NCBI RefSeq assembly: GCF_003933245.1
Contig: NZ_QUSX01000001.1
Location: 62,001 to 126,000 of the forward strand
Reading direction: 5' to 3'
From: Maribacter algicola
GTDB lineage: Bacteria; Bacteroidota; Bacteroidia; Flavobacteriales; Flavobacteriaceae
Length of the DNA stretch: 64,000 nt
Position 1 is the first letter of the stretch, and every line of letters begins with the position of its first letter. The translations under genes were made by a program, and so were the position numbers. Positions 41,881 to 51,324 of this stretch are shown one piece after another. The notes beneath the pieces were generated by a model that was not told where the DNA came from, did not search any database, and worked only from the letters and a program-made list of their open reading frames with translations.

Positions 41881-43302
41881 CTATTGCTCTTCAATACTCT
41901 TATACCGGGCATTTTTTAAATACTTGTAAACAATGGCATTAAACTCTGGGGTAATTCTAAACAGCGCGGTATTTTCCAACCCGTAAAGCTCTTCTATATT
42001 GTCATATCCCGTTTTCAATAATTCCTCCAGATAGAAAATTCCGGTACCAAAGTCCTCAACAAGGGCACTGTAGGAAATCACCTTTAGATAATTTTCGGGA
42101 TTTTTTGGTTCGGTAATGGTCTTCAACTGGTACAAAAAGTTCAGAGCCTCCAAATCAACTTGCTTATCGGTTGCAATGATATTGAGATTATCCGATATCA
42201 ACGCATTCAAGAATCCTCGAAGCCTGCTTGCCATCCGTTTTTCAAATTCATTACCACTCTTGTCCATTTTGTCCAATTCGGACATTTGAAAGTTCCACCA
42301 TCCCAAATTATTATAATTATAGGTCAAAATATCCTCTTCCAAATAGTATCCATAATCCTCCTTGGTCAAGGTTTCCTTTAAAAAGAAATTCTCCTGTAAG
42401 CGCTTTTTAGACCTGTAGGTTTTACTCCTTCTAAGTATTTTTTTGGATGTTTTTAGAGAATCCAAATCCCCAAAAGGATTATAGACTTGTGTGGCGTTAT
42501 CCAAGACATTTTCGGCCAACAGCGGCTTATCATTGGATAGTAGTTCATTAGCCCTTATTAAAGAATTTTGGTAATACTCATTGACCAAGCTGTCATTTCT
42601 GGGAACAGTACCTTTGGCCATTTCAGACAGTGTAAAAGACCTAAGCGCAATGGCAGTTTCATCAACGGGAGCCCACTGATGTCCCCCTTCAAAAAACAGC
42701 AATAAATTGGGAAATTTAAGATTATCCAGTACCTTTTTACTTTCCTGGAGCTCCCTGTAATTATAGTCAGATCGACCGGCTATTCCAATAAAGTAAAACA
42801 TGTTTTTTCGTGTAAGTACCTCCGTATTCGCTAATGCGGCGCCGCAGGAAAGAACACCTTTGATATCCTTTATAAATGTAGGCACCAAGGTAGCAAACCT
42901 TCCACCGTCTCCTATACCTCCCACGTACACTCTTTCCTTATGTATAGGAATCATGTCATATACCGTATTGAGCATTCTATTGGCTATCAAGACATTTTGT
43001 GAAAGACTTAAGGTGTCCTTTAAATCATTGGAACTCGCGAGAATATAACCTTCCTTTTCAGCAGCAGACGAAAACATGGATAAGACAGCCCTACTACTCC
43101 CTTGCATGTCAAAAAGAAAAAGGACTGGCCAAGCCTGTGACATATTGAAATTCGATGGAAGGTATAAAGAAAAAGTCTCCGCATCACCTCCTTCGCCTTT
43201 AATGGCCAAACTATCATTGATGGTCCCTTTGACGATTTTTAGTTGTTGTGAAAAAACGGCCAAAGGCACAACCAATAAAATCAGAAATATTATTTTTTTC
43301 AT
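41881..43302 (-). CDS. Exported alpha/beta-hydrolase-like protein lacking the nucleophile
   Basis: 473 residues: signal peptide (MKKIIFLILLVVPLAVFSQ), an esterase/PHB-depolymerase-like domain (about 25-235) and a helical C-terminal region (about 240-470). The nucleophile elbow, normally GxSxGG, reads VGGIGDGGR at 128-135, so Ser is replaced by Gly131. The usual His lies near FFEGGHQWAP. It is probably not a serine hydrolase and may bind rather than cut a substrate. No family name recognised beyond the fold. Confidence 0.75.
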   Translation of the reverse strand: MKKIIFLILLVVPLAVFSQQLKIVKGTINDSLAIKGEGGDAETFSLYLPSNFNMSQAWPVLFLFDMQGSSRAVLSMFSSAAEKEGYILASSNDLKDTLSLSQNVLIANRMLNTVYDMIPIHKERVYVGGIGDGGRFATLVPTFIKDIKGVLSCGAALANTEVLTRKNMFYFIGIAGRSDYNYRELQESKKVLDNLKFPNLLLFFEGGHQWAPVDETAIALRSFTLSEMAKGTVPRNDSLVNEYYQNSLIRANELLSNDKPLLAENVLDNATQVYNPFGDLDSLKTSKKILRRSKTYRSKKRLQENFFLKETLTKEDYGYYLEEDILTYNYNNLGWWNFQMSELDKMDKSGNEFEKRMASRLRGFLNALISDNLNIIATDKQVDLEALNFLYQLKTITEPKNPENYLKVISYSALVEDFGTGIFYLEELLKTGYDNIEELYGLENTALFRITPEFNAIVYKYLKNARYKSIEEQ

Positions 43303-43380
43303 ACTTAAATCTACAACAATAATCTAGCCAAAATTTAAGGCCAAATTAATAATTGATCACAATACTGATCAGAATATATT

Positions 43381-43848
43381 TTAATAAGGTATTTCCATTT
43401 TCCGTACCGGACTCATGGGAGCATTTGAAATCACTTGGGAAAGTACGATATTGGTCCTGGTTTCCCCATATTGAATTAATTTATCAATAAATTTTTCCAA
43501 ATGGAACTGGTCCTTTAAGACTACTTCCATAACAATGTTCTCATTTCCTGTAATTCTGTAGCAGTTCACCACTTCATCAAAGGAATCCACCATCGCCAAA
43601 AATGGCTTGAGTTTGCCCATGAAGGCCCTTAATGTTATAATGGCCTTTAACTGATGTCCGGTAAGGGAATGGGAAACTTTAGCATGATACCCAGTTATTA
43701 TTCCCAAATCTTCCATCTTTTTGACTCTTTCCCCAACCGCAGGTGCCGTTAAACCTATGGACCTCCCAATATTTGCGAAGGATTCCCTGGCATTTCCCTG
43801 TAGTTTTTCAAGAATTTTCCAATTAAGTTTATCTATCTTTATATCCAT
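43381..43848 (-). CDS. Lrp/AsnC family transcriptional regulator
   Basis: 155 residues from the ATG at 43848 (MDIKIDKLNWKILEKLQGNA). N-terminal winged helix-turn-helix (ARESFANIGRSIGLTAPAVGERVKKMEDLGII in part) and a C-terminal RAM/AsnC ligand domain. It regulates amino-acid metabolism genes in response to an amino acid; its target is unknown. Divergent from the gene at 43970. The longer open frame upstream (to 43971) would run into that gene's promoter and has no family similarity. Confidence 0.92.
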   Translation of the reverse strand: MDIKIDKLNWKILEKLQGNARESFANIGRSIGLTAPAVGERVKKMEDLGIITGYHAKVSHSLTGHQLKAIITLRAFMGKLKPFLAMVDSFDEVVNCYRITGNENIVMEVVLKDQFHLEKFIDKLIQYGETRTNIVLSQVISNAPMSPVRKMEIPY

Positions 43849-43969
43849 AATTTTTTTGCCAATTATATTTTCGAATGTAAAGTAATTTAAAAAATTTGAT
43901 TCATAATCAAAAGACAAATAAGAATTACCTGTAGTAATTTTATAAAAGTATACGATTAATATACTTATC

Positions 43970-44359
43970 ATGTCCCAGAAAAATCTTAGAAATATTCCAG
44001 TTTATAGAAAAGCCTTGGAACTTTGCCGTACGTGTCGGGAAATAGCCTCCTATGTATCCTTTAACAAAGACCTTTTGAGATTATACGAAAGTAACAGTCT
44101 AAGGGATATCATCGCCAATTCCATTTTAACCGATGCTATCCTAATTCCACAAAAAATTGCAATGGTAGAATCGTCACGTTCCACTTCTGAACGATTGCAA
44201 AACGTTTCCTTCATTAACATCATGATCAGGAATATCAATTCCTATTGCCTTGGACTGGAAAAAGACGGGGTAAAGGAGACAGAATATATAAACCTGCTAA
44301 GGTCAGAATTAAAAAGCTTTAGAAAGTATTACAGAAAGTGGAAGGTTTCCATTAAATAA
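43970..44359 (+). CDS. Four-helix-bundle-like hypothetical protein
   Basis: 129 residues, all-alpha and basic. NIPVYRKALELCRTCREIASYV at the start and LRSELKSFRKYYRKWKVSIK at the end resemble the four-helix-bundle (S23/IVP-like) proteins, but the match is weak. No rRNA gene is nearby. Function unknown. It is divergent from the Lrp gene. Confidence 0.6.
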   Translation: MSQKNLRNIPVYRKALELCRTCREIASYVSFNKDLLRLYESNSLRDIIANSILTDAILIPQKIAMVESSRSTSERLQNVSFINIMIRNINSYCLGLEKDGVKETEYINLLRSELKSFRKYYRKWKVSIK

Positions 44360-44464
44360 TTCCATAATATCACATATTTGGTACGCAATTAGGGCAAACG
44401 AAACTACAATTAAGTTCCCTGTCTGTTACATAATAACTTATTTTTGATTTTTAAAATCCCTGTT

Positions 44465-45310
44465 TTGAAAATCATTATATTAATCAACTGTCCCGACCAA
44501 AAAGGTATTATAAGTTCAGTTACCAGTTTTATTCATTCCCAAAAAGGCAACATTGTTTATCTAGACCAACATGTGGATAAATCTGCAAACGTCTTTTTTA
44601 TGCGTTTGGAAAGTGATTTTGAATCCATTGATATAGAAGAACTTCAGAAAAAATTCGATACGGAACTGGCAACTAGGTATCAAATGCACTGGAGTTTACA
44701 TACCGACATGAAAAAACCTAAAATGGCACTTTTTGTCTCCAAGTACAATCATTGTCTTTATGATATATTAAGCCGATTCAATTCTGGCGAGCTCGCTGTT
44801 GAAATACCATTTATACTGAGCAATCATCCAGATTTGAAATATATAGCCGATCAATTCGCCGTACCCTTTCATCATGTGCCCTTCAATAAAGAAAACCGTG
44901 ATGCAAGCGAAAAAAGACAAATAGAACTTCTCAAAGGATACGAAGTAGATTTTATTGTGTTGGCCAGGTACATGCAAATTATCAGTAGTTCATTAATTGA
45001 TCTTTATCCCAATAAAATAATTAACATCCATCATTCATTTTTACCTGCGTTTGCGGGAGCCAAACCCTACCATGCAGCTTTTGAAAGAGGCGTTAAAATT
45101 ATAGGGGCCACTAGCCATTATGTAACAGAGGAACTCGATGCAGGCCCCATAATTGAGCAGGACGTTGCCCCTGTTTCGCATATGCACACTATTCCCGACT
45201 TTATAAATAAGGGACGCGATTTGGAAAAAATTGTCCTGTCGAGGGCCGTTAAACTTCATGTACTTAGAAAAACAATGGTGTACAACAATAAAACCGTTAT
45301 TTTCTCGTAA
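44465..45310 (+). CDS. purU: Formyltetrahydrofolate deformylase
   Basis: 281 residues: ACT domain (about 1-75; INCPDQKGIISSVTSFIHSQ) and formyltransferase-like catalytic domain with NIHHSFLPAFAGAKPY (catalytic His in HHSFLP), GATSHYVTEELDAGPIIEQD (catalytic Asp). It releases formate from 10-formyl-THF, feeding purine synthesis. No ATG exists before the catalytic region; I chose TTG at 44465 (LKIIILINCPDQKG); an in-frame TTG at 44444 is possible. Confidence 0.92.
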   Translation: MKIIILINCPDQKGIISSVTSFIHSQKGNIVYLDQHVDKSANVFFMRLESDFESIDIEELQKKFDTELATRYQMHWSLHTDMKKPKMALFVSKYNHCLYDILSRFNSGELAVEIPFILSNHPDLKYIADQFAVPFHHVPFNKENRDASEKRQIELLKGYEVDFIVLARYMQIISSSLIDLYPNKIINIHHSFLPAFAGAKPYHAAFERGVKIIGATSHYVTEELDAGPIIEQDVAPVSHMHTIPDFINKGRDLEKIVLSRAVKLHVLRKTMVYNNKTVIFS

Positions 45311-45336
45311 ACCATTTAAACCTCCATTAATATCTA

Positions 45337-46044
45337 ATGATGACTAAAAAAATTGGAATAATTGTGCTCGTATTCTTTATGGTTTCCTGTAATGAATTAC
45401 AACAAGTGGTCAATCAATTACCTTCTGGAACCACCTTGGGAAATGCAGAAATTGCAAATGGCCTTAAGGCTGCCCTTGAAAAAGGAATTTCTGATCAGGT
45501 AAGTAAACTTACAAAGACTGACGGTTTCTTTAAAAATGAGCTCGTCAAGATTTTATTGCCAGAAGAACTTCGCAAGGTCGACAAAACGCTGCGGGACATA
45601 GGTCTGGGAAACTTGGCCGATGAAGGACTTAGGGTATTGAATAGAGCTGCTGAAGATGCGGTTTCCGAGGCGACCCCTATATTCATCGATGCCGTAAAAG
45701 GTATGAGCTTTAACGACGCCAAAGCAATACTCTTGGGCGATGATAAAGCCGCTACTACCTATTTGACCCAAAGGACCAGAACCGCACTCTACGATAAATT
45801 CAATCCCGTAATCCAATCATCCTTCGAGAAAGTAGGGGCAGACCAAATATGGAGTAATTTAATCAACAGATATAATGCCATTCCCCTAACAAATGACGTT
45901 AATCCAGATTTGACGGATTATGTTACCCAAGAAGCCCTTGATGGCGTCTTTACCATGATTGCCCTTGAAGAGAAAGAAATACGTAATAATGTTGCATCCA
46001 GAACTACAGATTTGCTTCGTAGGGTCTTTGCATTACAGGATTAA
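45337..46044 (+). CDS. DUF4197 lipoprotein
   Basis: 235 residues; lipoprotein signal (MMTKKIGIIVLVFFMVSC, lipobox FMVSC). DUF4197 features: GLKAALEKGISDQVSKLTK, DGFFKNELVKILLPEELRKV, LNRAAEDAVSEATPIFIDAV and YVTQEALDGVFTMIALEE. Function unknown. It follows purU by 26 bp and ends in a strong terminator region. Confidence 0.92.
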   Translation: MMTKKIGIIVLVFFMVSCNELQQVVNQLPSGTTLGNAEIANGLKAALEKGISDQVSKLTKTDGFFKNELVKILLPEELRKVDKTLRDIGLGNLADEGLRVLNRAAEDAVSEATPIFIDAVKGMSFNDAKAILLGDDKAATTYLTQRTRTALYDKFNPVIQSSFEKVGADQIWSNLINRYNAIPLTNDVNPDLTDYVTQEALDGVFTMIALEEKEIRNNVASRTTDLLRRVFALQD

Positions 46045-46190
46045 TTTTATTTATTCCATCGGCACAACAATAAAACGATTTATTCTACGTTAAAATTTTA
46101 TAAATCAGTTTACTATAGGTGATATCACCAATGAAGATAATTCTTATTTTTTCAAATTTTTGAGTTAGTATTTTTTGAGTTAGTTAGTTA

Positions 46191-46220
46191 AAAACCGGTG
46201 GGAGCACCGGTTTTTTATTT
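46191..46220 (+). terminator. Terminator after DUF4197 gene
   Basis: AAACCGGTG/CACCGGTTT stem around GGAG, with TTTTTTATTTT behind it. It lies about 150 bp after the stop, beyond a duplicated TTTTTGAGTTAGT segment (46158-46185 region). Confidence 0.75.
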
Positions 46221-46285
46221 TAAAATAAATGATTAAGGACTACTATTTGAATACTTTTACATTCCAAAGACCAAAACTATTTTTC

Positions 46286-47170
46286 TTAAACCGGATTGTT
46301 TTTCCACGAATCCCTTTCCATAGAAATAAGGCCTTCTTTGACCTTAATTTTAGCCCGATTGTTCTTTGATGCCACCTCAAATCCCGTTAAATACCCAATA
46401 ACCATCCTATTGAAAAGCAGGGCCTGTTCCATATTGACGACATGGCCGCAATCCTGGATTATAAAAAGTAAGGAATCGGGATTGTGGGATGCCATTTTTT
46501 TTACTTCCGGGAGAAAGAGTTTGTCCTCTTCACCCATAACAAACACAGAAGGAACGTCTGTTTGCTCTGAATACAAATAATTCAATACTGGATTCAATTT
46601 TTTTGTAAACCCGGCCCACTTAAAAAATTCCTCTTCGTCCCAGTTCATCGATTGACTTCTTATAAATAACCTAGTCTCTTTGTGATTCTTGTTCGGTAAA
46701 AGAAAATAAGAGAAAAACCTAAATTGTGAGGAAAACGAAAATACTGACTTTACCATGTTCTGAATCCAGAACAAAAAGCGAAGACGTCGATTTATTTTGG
46801 CTATCGCACCTGACAGGATTACGGATTCGACATTCCGGGAATACTTCAATGCAAAATACTTCACAAAAATGGTACCTAGGGAAAAACCTACTATGTGGGT
46901 TCTCTCAATATTGTTAAGCTCCAAAACATAAAGTATGCTCTTGGAAACGGTATCGAAATCCAAATTCACCAAGGAATTTGAATTGGTATCGATTTCCCTC
47001 AATTCTATTACAAGTATGTTATAAAGAAGTTTAAATTCGGGAAGTTGCTTGTTCCATGTCGAGAAAACACCTCCTGCCCCATCAATGAAGGTTACCCAAG
47101 GTAATGCGTTATCGTTTTTATACGTTGTATGGCCTAACAAAATGTTCCCTTTTTTTCCTGATTTAGGCAA
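46286..47170 (-). CDS. Alpha/beta-fold hydrolase
   Basis: 294 residues. Oxyanion/lid start FIDGAGGVFSTWNKQLPEF, nucleophile elbow HIVGFSLGTIFVKYFA (Ser in GFSLG), acid in VFVMGEEDKLFLP and catalytic His in IIQDCGHVVNMEQ. Complete triad, so an active hydrolase of the enol-lactonase/esterase type. Substrate unknown. The 47170 start is TTG; no ATG is available upstream before a stop at 47216, so the exact start is uncertain. Confidence 0.85.
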   Translation of the reverse strand: MPKSGKKGNILLGHTTYKNDNALPWVTFIDGAGGVFSTWNKQLPEFKLLYNILVIELREIDTNSNSLVNLDFDTVSKSILYVLELNNIERTHIVGFSLGTIFVKYFALKYSRNVESVILSGAIAKINRRLRFLFWIQNMVKSVFSFSSQFRFFSYFLLPNKNHKETRLFIRSQSMNWDEEEFFKWAGFTKKLNPVLNYLYSEQTDVPSVFVMGEEDKLFLPEVKKMASHNPDSLLFIIQDCGHVVNMEQALLFNRMVIGYLTGFEVASKNNRAKIKVKEGLISMERDSWKNNPV

Positions 47171-47250
47171 AGACCCACAATGTAGATATTCTTTTATAAT
47201 TGAAACCTCCCATTTCTATAAAAAATACCCACCCACTTCGATATTTTTGA

Positions 47251-47277
47251 TTTTTTAACATGTACAATGTTAAAAAA
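47251..47277. promoter_or_regulatory. Palindromic operator candidate TTAACAT-N5-ATGTTAA
   Basis: TTTTTTAACAT (47251-47261) and ATGTTAAAAAA (47267-47277) form an 11-bp perfect inverted repeat around GTACA, between the divergent hydrolase and 64-residue ORF. As RNA it would also fold and end in T/A-runs both ways, so a terminator is an alternative, but it lies upstream of both genes. Confidence 0.5.
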
Positions 47278-47304
47278 AAGACAAATTACCTAATAATTAG
47301 TTGT

Positions 47305-47346
47305 TTGACAACGTACGGGATGATCCAAATAAGCATTGTCAACGTA
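47305..47346 (+). promoter_or_regulatory. Direct repeat TTG(A/T)CAACGTA, 31 bp apart
   Basis: TTGACAACGTA (47305-47315) and TTGTCAACGTA (47336-47346), 31 bp (about three helix turns) apart; the second overlaps the -7 box TATATTTG (47345-47352) of the ORF at 47372. Confidence 0.5.
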
Positions 47347-47352
47347 TATTTG
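47345..47352 (+). promoter_or_regulatory. -7 box for 64-residue ORF
   Basis: TATATTTG (TAnnTTTG), 19 bp before the ATG. Confidence 0.5.
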
Positions 47353-47371
47353 AAAGAACAATACTTTAACT

Positions 47372-47566
47372 ATGGAAAAGCAATATTGTAAAGTTGGAAC
47401 AGTAACCCCAATCGCCGCAAAAGCAGACGTTATTACCCTGTTGGAATATCAATATCAAAACTTCGTTGACAAAGCATCCAAAATGAAATATTCCAACAGT
47501 AAATTGACAGAATTTTTTGAGCAAAAGGCTCAAAAAATCCAAAAGTCATTGGAAAATTTGGTCTAA
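47372..47566 (+). CDS. Small conserved hypothetical protein
   Basis: 64 residues: MEKQYCKVGTVTPIAAKADV, then a helix LLEYQYQNFVDKASKMKYSN and KLTEFFEQKAQKIQKSLENL. Soluble and helical, no signal. Expression is supported by the -7 box and repeats upstream. It overlaps the pyrF stop by 4 bp (convergent). No family recognised. Confidence 0.7.
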   Translation: MEKQYCKVGTVTPIAAKADVITLLEYQYQNFVDKASKMKYSNSKLTEFFEQKAQKIQKSLENLV

Positions 47567-48390
47567 AGCAAATCCCTGGATTCCATTTCTTTTTGCATCT
47601 GGCCTTGTAGGTCACTTGCCTTTTTCTTGGCGGCTTCGGCAAAGTCCATACCTTTGGATGCATATATGATTCCTCTGGACGAGTTGATCAAAAGACCGAT
47701 GTCTGACGTTATTCCAAACTTACAGACTTCTTGAAGACTGCCGCCCTGGGCCCCTACCCCGGGCACCAATAAAAAATTTTCAGGGATTATTTTCCTAATT
47801 TCAGTCAAATACTCCGCCTTGGTCGCCCCCACTACATACATTAGTTTTTGGGCCCCTTGGTATGATTTTGAAATTTGTAGCACTTCCTTATATAACTCAA
47901 TACCATCTATTTTTTTTGTTTGAAAATCGAATGCACCCGTATTGGATGTCAATGCCAATAAAATGGTATGCTTGTTTTCAAAACTGAGAAAAGGTTCTAT
48001 AGAATCCTTACCCATATATGGAGCAATGGTAATGGAATCAAAATTTAATTCCTCAAAGAAGGCCTTGGCATAACGTGTAGAAGTATTTCCTATATCCCCT
48101 CTTTTTGCATCGGCAATAGTGAACTGCTCCGGGTATTCCTTATTTAAATATTCAATGGTTCTTTCCAGAGATTTCCAGCCTTGGATTCCATAGGCTTCAT
48201 AAAATGCTGTATTGGGCTTATAAGCCACGCACAAATGATTTGTGGCATCGATAATTGCCTTGTTGAATTCAAAAATAGGATCTCCCGTTTGTAATAAATG
48301 AGGAGGAATTTTCTCCAAGTCCGTATCAAGTCCAATACATAGAAAGGACTTTTTTTTTCGGATTTGTTGTACCAAATCTTGGGTGGTCAT
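47563..48390 (-). CDS. pyrF: Orotidine 5'-phosphate decarboxylase, long type
   Basis: 275 residues, PyrF type 2 barrel. Catalytic Lys is in FTIADAKRGDIGNTSTRYA, with LCIGLDTDLEKIP at the start and LLVPGVGAQGGSL at the phosphate loop. It converts OMP to UMP, the last step of UMP synthesis; pyrD is 40 kb away in the same window. Start MTTQDLVQQIRKKKSFLC is standard. Confidence 0.94.
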   Translation of the reverse strand: MTTQDLVQQIRKKKSFLCIGLDTDLEKIPPHLLQTGDPIFEFNKAIIDATNHLCVAYKPNTAFYEAYGIQGWKSLERTIEYLNKEYPEQFTIADAKRGDIGNTSTRYAKAFFEELNFDSITIAPYMGKDSIEPFLSFENKHTILLALTSNTGAFDFQTKKIDGIELYKEVLQISKSYQGAQKLMYVVGATKAEYLTEIRKIIPENFLLVPGVGAQGGSLQEVCKFGITSDIGLLINSSRGIIYASKGMDFAEAAKKKASDLQGQMQKEMESRDLL

Positions 48391-48410
48391 ATAATCAATC
48401 GGCTTTACAA

Positions 48411-48436
48411 TGGGTATTTCTAAAATACCCCATTAA
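48411..48436. terminator. Inverted repeat between prfA and pyrF
   Basis: AATGGGTATTT/AAATACCCCATT around CTA. No T-tract follows on the minus strand, so a terminator is uncertain; pyrF starts 21 bp further, so a leader structure is an alternative. Confidence 0.4.
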
Positions 48437-49513
48437 TTAAAATATCTCCGAGGCTACCTTAAGCTTCTCGGTATTTTCAACCAGACTTAGTTCATCGATT
48501 ATCCGTTGGATATCCCCATCGATTATATTGGATAGGTCGTACAGGGTGAGTCCAATTCTGTGGTCAGTAACCCTTCCTTGCGGATAATTATAGGTTCTAA
48601 TCTTTGCAGATCGGTCCCCACTACTCACTTGGGAATTTCTTTTGGCGGCATCCTCCTCCTGTTTTTTGGCAAGCTCCATATCATACAATCTGGAACGTAA
48701 AACCCTAAAGGCCTTATCCTTGTTCTTGTGCTGGGATTTCTGATCTTGACATTGCGCCACCAGTCCCGTAGGGATATGCGTTAATCGCACTGCAGAATAC
48801 GTGGTGTTAACGGATTGCCCTCCAGGACCGGAAGAACAGAAAAAGTCTATCCGAACATCCTTAGGGTCTATTTCCACATCAAAATCTTCCGCTTCCGGCA
48901 AAACCATTACGGTGGCAGCACTGGTATGTACCCTTCCTTGTGTTTCCGTTTGTGGCACCCTTTGTACCCTGTGCACACCGGCCTCAAATTTCAAAGTTCC
49001 GTAAACATCTTCGCCAGTTACCTCAAACTGGATTTCCTTATAGCCCCCACTGGTACCTTCGCTCAAATCTATAACATTCGTTTTCCAACCTCTATTTTCA
49101 CAATATTTCGTATACATTCTAAACAGGTCTCCCGCAAAGATACTGGCTTCGTCTCCACCGGTTCCCGCCCTAATTTCCATTACTACGTCCTTGGTATCCT
49201 CAGGGTCTTTGGGTATCAGCATAAGCTTTATTTCATCCTCAAGCGCAGGAAGACGGCTTTTAGCCTCTTCCAATTGCATTTTGGCCATCTCCAACATTTC
49301 CATATCGGAGCCGTCTGCAATTATTTCCTCTGCTTCCGATATGTTATTGGTGAATTCCAGATACTGATCTCTCTTGGCCATTAACTGTTTAAGATCTTTA
49401 TACTCCTTTGTAAGTTTTACGTATCGGTCTTGGTCCGATATAATATCAGGTTGGATTATCAGGTCAGAAACCTCATCAAAACGCTGCTTTACAATATTTA
49501 GTTTGTCTATCAT
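48437..49513 (-). CDS. prfA: Peptide chain release factor 1
   Basis: 358 residues. GGQ motif in [20 protein letters not shown]; tripeptide region [19 protein letters not shown] (PxT type of RF1, here PQT). It reads UAA and UAG and releases nascent peptides. Upstream region holds a degenerate TAATTTCG. Confidence 0.96.
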   Translation of the reverse strand: MIDKLNIVKQRFDEVSDLIIQPDIISDQDRYVKLTKEYKDLKQLMAKRDQYLEFTNNISEAEEIIADGSDMEMLEMAKMQLEEAKSRLPALEDEIKLMLIPKDPEDTKDVVMEIRAGTGGDEASIFAGDLFRMYTKYCENRGWKTNVIDLSEGTSGGYKEIQFEVTGEDVYGTLKFEAGVHRVQRVPQTETQGRVHTSAATVMVLPEAEDFDVEIDPKDVRIDFFCSSGPGGQSVNTTYSAVRLTHIPTGLVAQCQDQKSQHKNKDKAFRVLRSRLYDMELAKKQEEDAAKRNSQVSSGDRSAKIRTYNYPQGRVTDHRIGLTLYDLSNIIDGDIQRIIDELSLVENTEKLKVASEIF

Positions 49514-49663
49514 TATCTACTACACTTGTACTGCGAAATTACAATAATTTTAAGTACCGAATCATGGCAATCAGGTACCTGTTGAAGTATTGAAATTTTT
49601 TCGTTCACCGAAATCTTGCAAGAGTATAGTTATGGGAAAGGTACTGAATCAAAAATCTGAAAA

Positions 49664-50671
49664 TCAATGAATTTCATCGAGTATCAAACCGGTACTTTTA
49701 TGCATTGTGTTTTCAGAATCAACGATGATTACCTCCGTATCCCCCAGTTGGTTGACAAGTGCTAACCCCGCATTGGTCCCCATAACCATGATAGCCGTGG
49801 CCAAGGCATCGCAAAGTTCCGCATTTTTTGAAAAAACGGAAACACTTTGGATTTGTTCTCGAATAGGGTATCCCGTTCTTGGATCTAGGATATCCGTAAA
49901 TTTTTGGTCATTTATCAGTACATACCTTTCTTTAATTCCAGAGGTTGCCACAGAGGACTCTACAATAGGGAGCCAAGAGAATACTTTTGCCCTATTGTTG
50001 GGATTTGCGATGCCCAACAACCATTTTTCACCGCTGGCCTTGGTGCCCCATGTAGTAAGATCACCAGAAGCATTGATCATTCCCGCTATTACCTTTTTCG
50101 ATACCAATAGCTCCTTCGCCCTATCCACGGCATACCCTTTTCCTATGGCTCCAAACGATATCTTCATTCCGGGTTTTGGAAGAAAAACGGTCAACCTGTT
50201 TTCGTCCAATTGAATTGCATTGGAGTTGACCTTGGCAACCGCCTCCTTGATTTTTTGTTTCGCAGGCATTACGTTCATGGCTCCCGTAAATTCCCATAAG
50301 TTATCCAAAGCAGCATACGAAATATCAAAGGCACCATTTGTAATATCAGAAATTTGTTTGCATCGCTCTATTAACTTAAATAGCTCCAAACTTACCTTTA
50401 CGGGCTTAATGCCAGCATTGCTATTGATAGCATGGGTTTCTGAGTTCTTGTCCCATGAAGAAATAAGCTTTTCAATTCTAGAAATCTCGCCAATGGCCTC
50501 TTGTATGTTGATATAGCCCAATTCCTCGTTAGTGGATACCACCGTAATCTCGAAGGGTCCGCCCATCATGGACACGGTCTGTTTTACGGTAACAAATTTC
50601 TTCTCCTGTCCCAATAAGGAGCAAATAGAGAAAAAGGTTAGTATGAAAACTCCCAACCTCAAGACTCCCAA
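49664..50671 (-). CDS. apbE: FAD:protein FMN transferase (ApbE)
   Basis: 335 residues with a signal-like N-terminus (FILTFFSICSLLG). ApbE motifs: MMGGPFEITVVSTNEE, SWDKNSETHAINSNAG, FDISYAALDNLWEF, KISFGAIGKGYAVDRAKELL, NASGDLTTWG. It attaches FMN to threonine of periplasmic/membrane proteins such as NqrC or RnfG. Start codon is TTG (50671, 50662 or 50656 are in frame); no ATG is available. The Rieske gene lies 161 bp upstream on the same strand. Confidence 0.93.
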   Translation of the reverse strand: MGVLRLGVFILTFFSICSLLGQEKKFVTVKQTVSMMGGPFEITVVSTNEELGYINIQEAIGEISRIEKLISSWDKNSETHAINSNAGIKPVKVSLELFKLIERCKQISDITNGAFDISYAALDNLWEFTGAMNVMPAKQKIKEAVAKVNSNAIQLDENRLTVFLPKPGMKISFGAIGKGYAVDRAKELLVSKKVIAGMINASGDLTTWGTKASGEKWLLGIANPNNRAKVFSWLPIVESSVATSGIKERYVLINDQKFTDILDPRTGYPIREQIQSVSVFSKNAELCDALATAIMVMGTNAGLALVNQLGDTEVIIVDSENTMHKSTGLILDEIH

Positions 50672-50832
50672 ATATTTGCAATTCCAAAATAATGGGTAAT
50701 TCTAAAATAATTAGCCCAAATTTTGAAAATAGCGATTTTATCGGAAAACCAATTGTGGAGAAAATCCACTACCAAGGATGATATATGGCAAACTAAATTC
50801 AATAGGTAAAAGAATTGGGACAAAAATGTGGA

Positions 50833-51276
50833 TTATTCGAAAACCCTTAAAATATCTCCATCAAGAGAGGTTTGGTATACTTTTAAAGGCCTAGTGGCCC
50901 TACCGCTTCCTGGATTTAGGTTATTGCCATTCTGGGCAAATTGCGACCCGTGTACATCACAATAAAAAATACCGCCGTTCTGGTTGACAAACCTCACTTC
51001 ATCATAACCCTCATGACTACAGACCTGACTTGCGGCGACCAGCTCACCTTCCAAATTTCTCGCGATGACCACCAAATTCTTAAGAATAAAGCCTCCATTG
51101 GTAGCTAAATTCGATGCTTCGGCAGAAGATAAATCAACGGTAAAATCCACGTTGGTAGGCTCTTCAACGATATTCCCGTTTTCACCGTTATCCTTGGAGC
51201 AACTTCCCAAGCATGGGAATGTTATGGCAAAAGCCGCGCCAGCTCCCAAACTTTTTAAAAACTCCTTTCTTTGCAT
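50833..51276 (-). CDS. Rieske [2Fe-2S] lipoprotein, single domain
   Basis: 147 residues. N-terminus MQRKEFLKSLGAGAAFAI.FPCLGSC combines a Tat-like R-K motif and a lipobox (LGSC). The Rieske cluster ligands are CSHEGYD and, 18 residues on, YCDVHGSQF (C-x-H...C-x-x-H). So a small membrane-anchored, exported electron carrier. Its redox partner is unknown; apbE is the next gene and may belong to the same extracytoplasmic redox chain. Confidence 0.88.
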   Translation of the reverse strand: MQRKEFLKSLGAGAAFAITFPCLGSCSKDNGENGNIVEEPTNVDFTVDLSSAEASNLATNGGFILKNLVVIARNLEGELVAASQVCSHEGYDEVRFVNQNGGIFYCDVHGSQFAQNGNNLNPGSGRATRPLKVYQTSLDGDILRVFE

Positions 51277-51324
51277 AGCCTAATATTTATTATACAAACG
51301 ATCGTATCCAGCTATTCGTATGCC

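Noticed and set aside
43970..44359. 23S rRNA intervening-sequence protein
   Set aside because: No rRNA gene nearby and the match is only general helical character.
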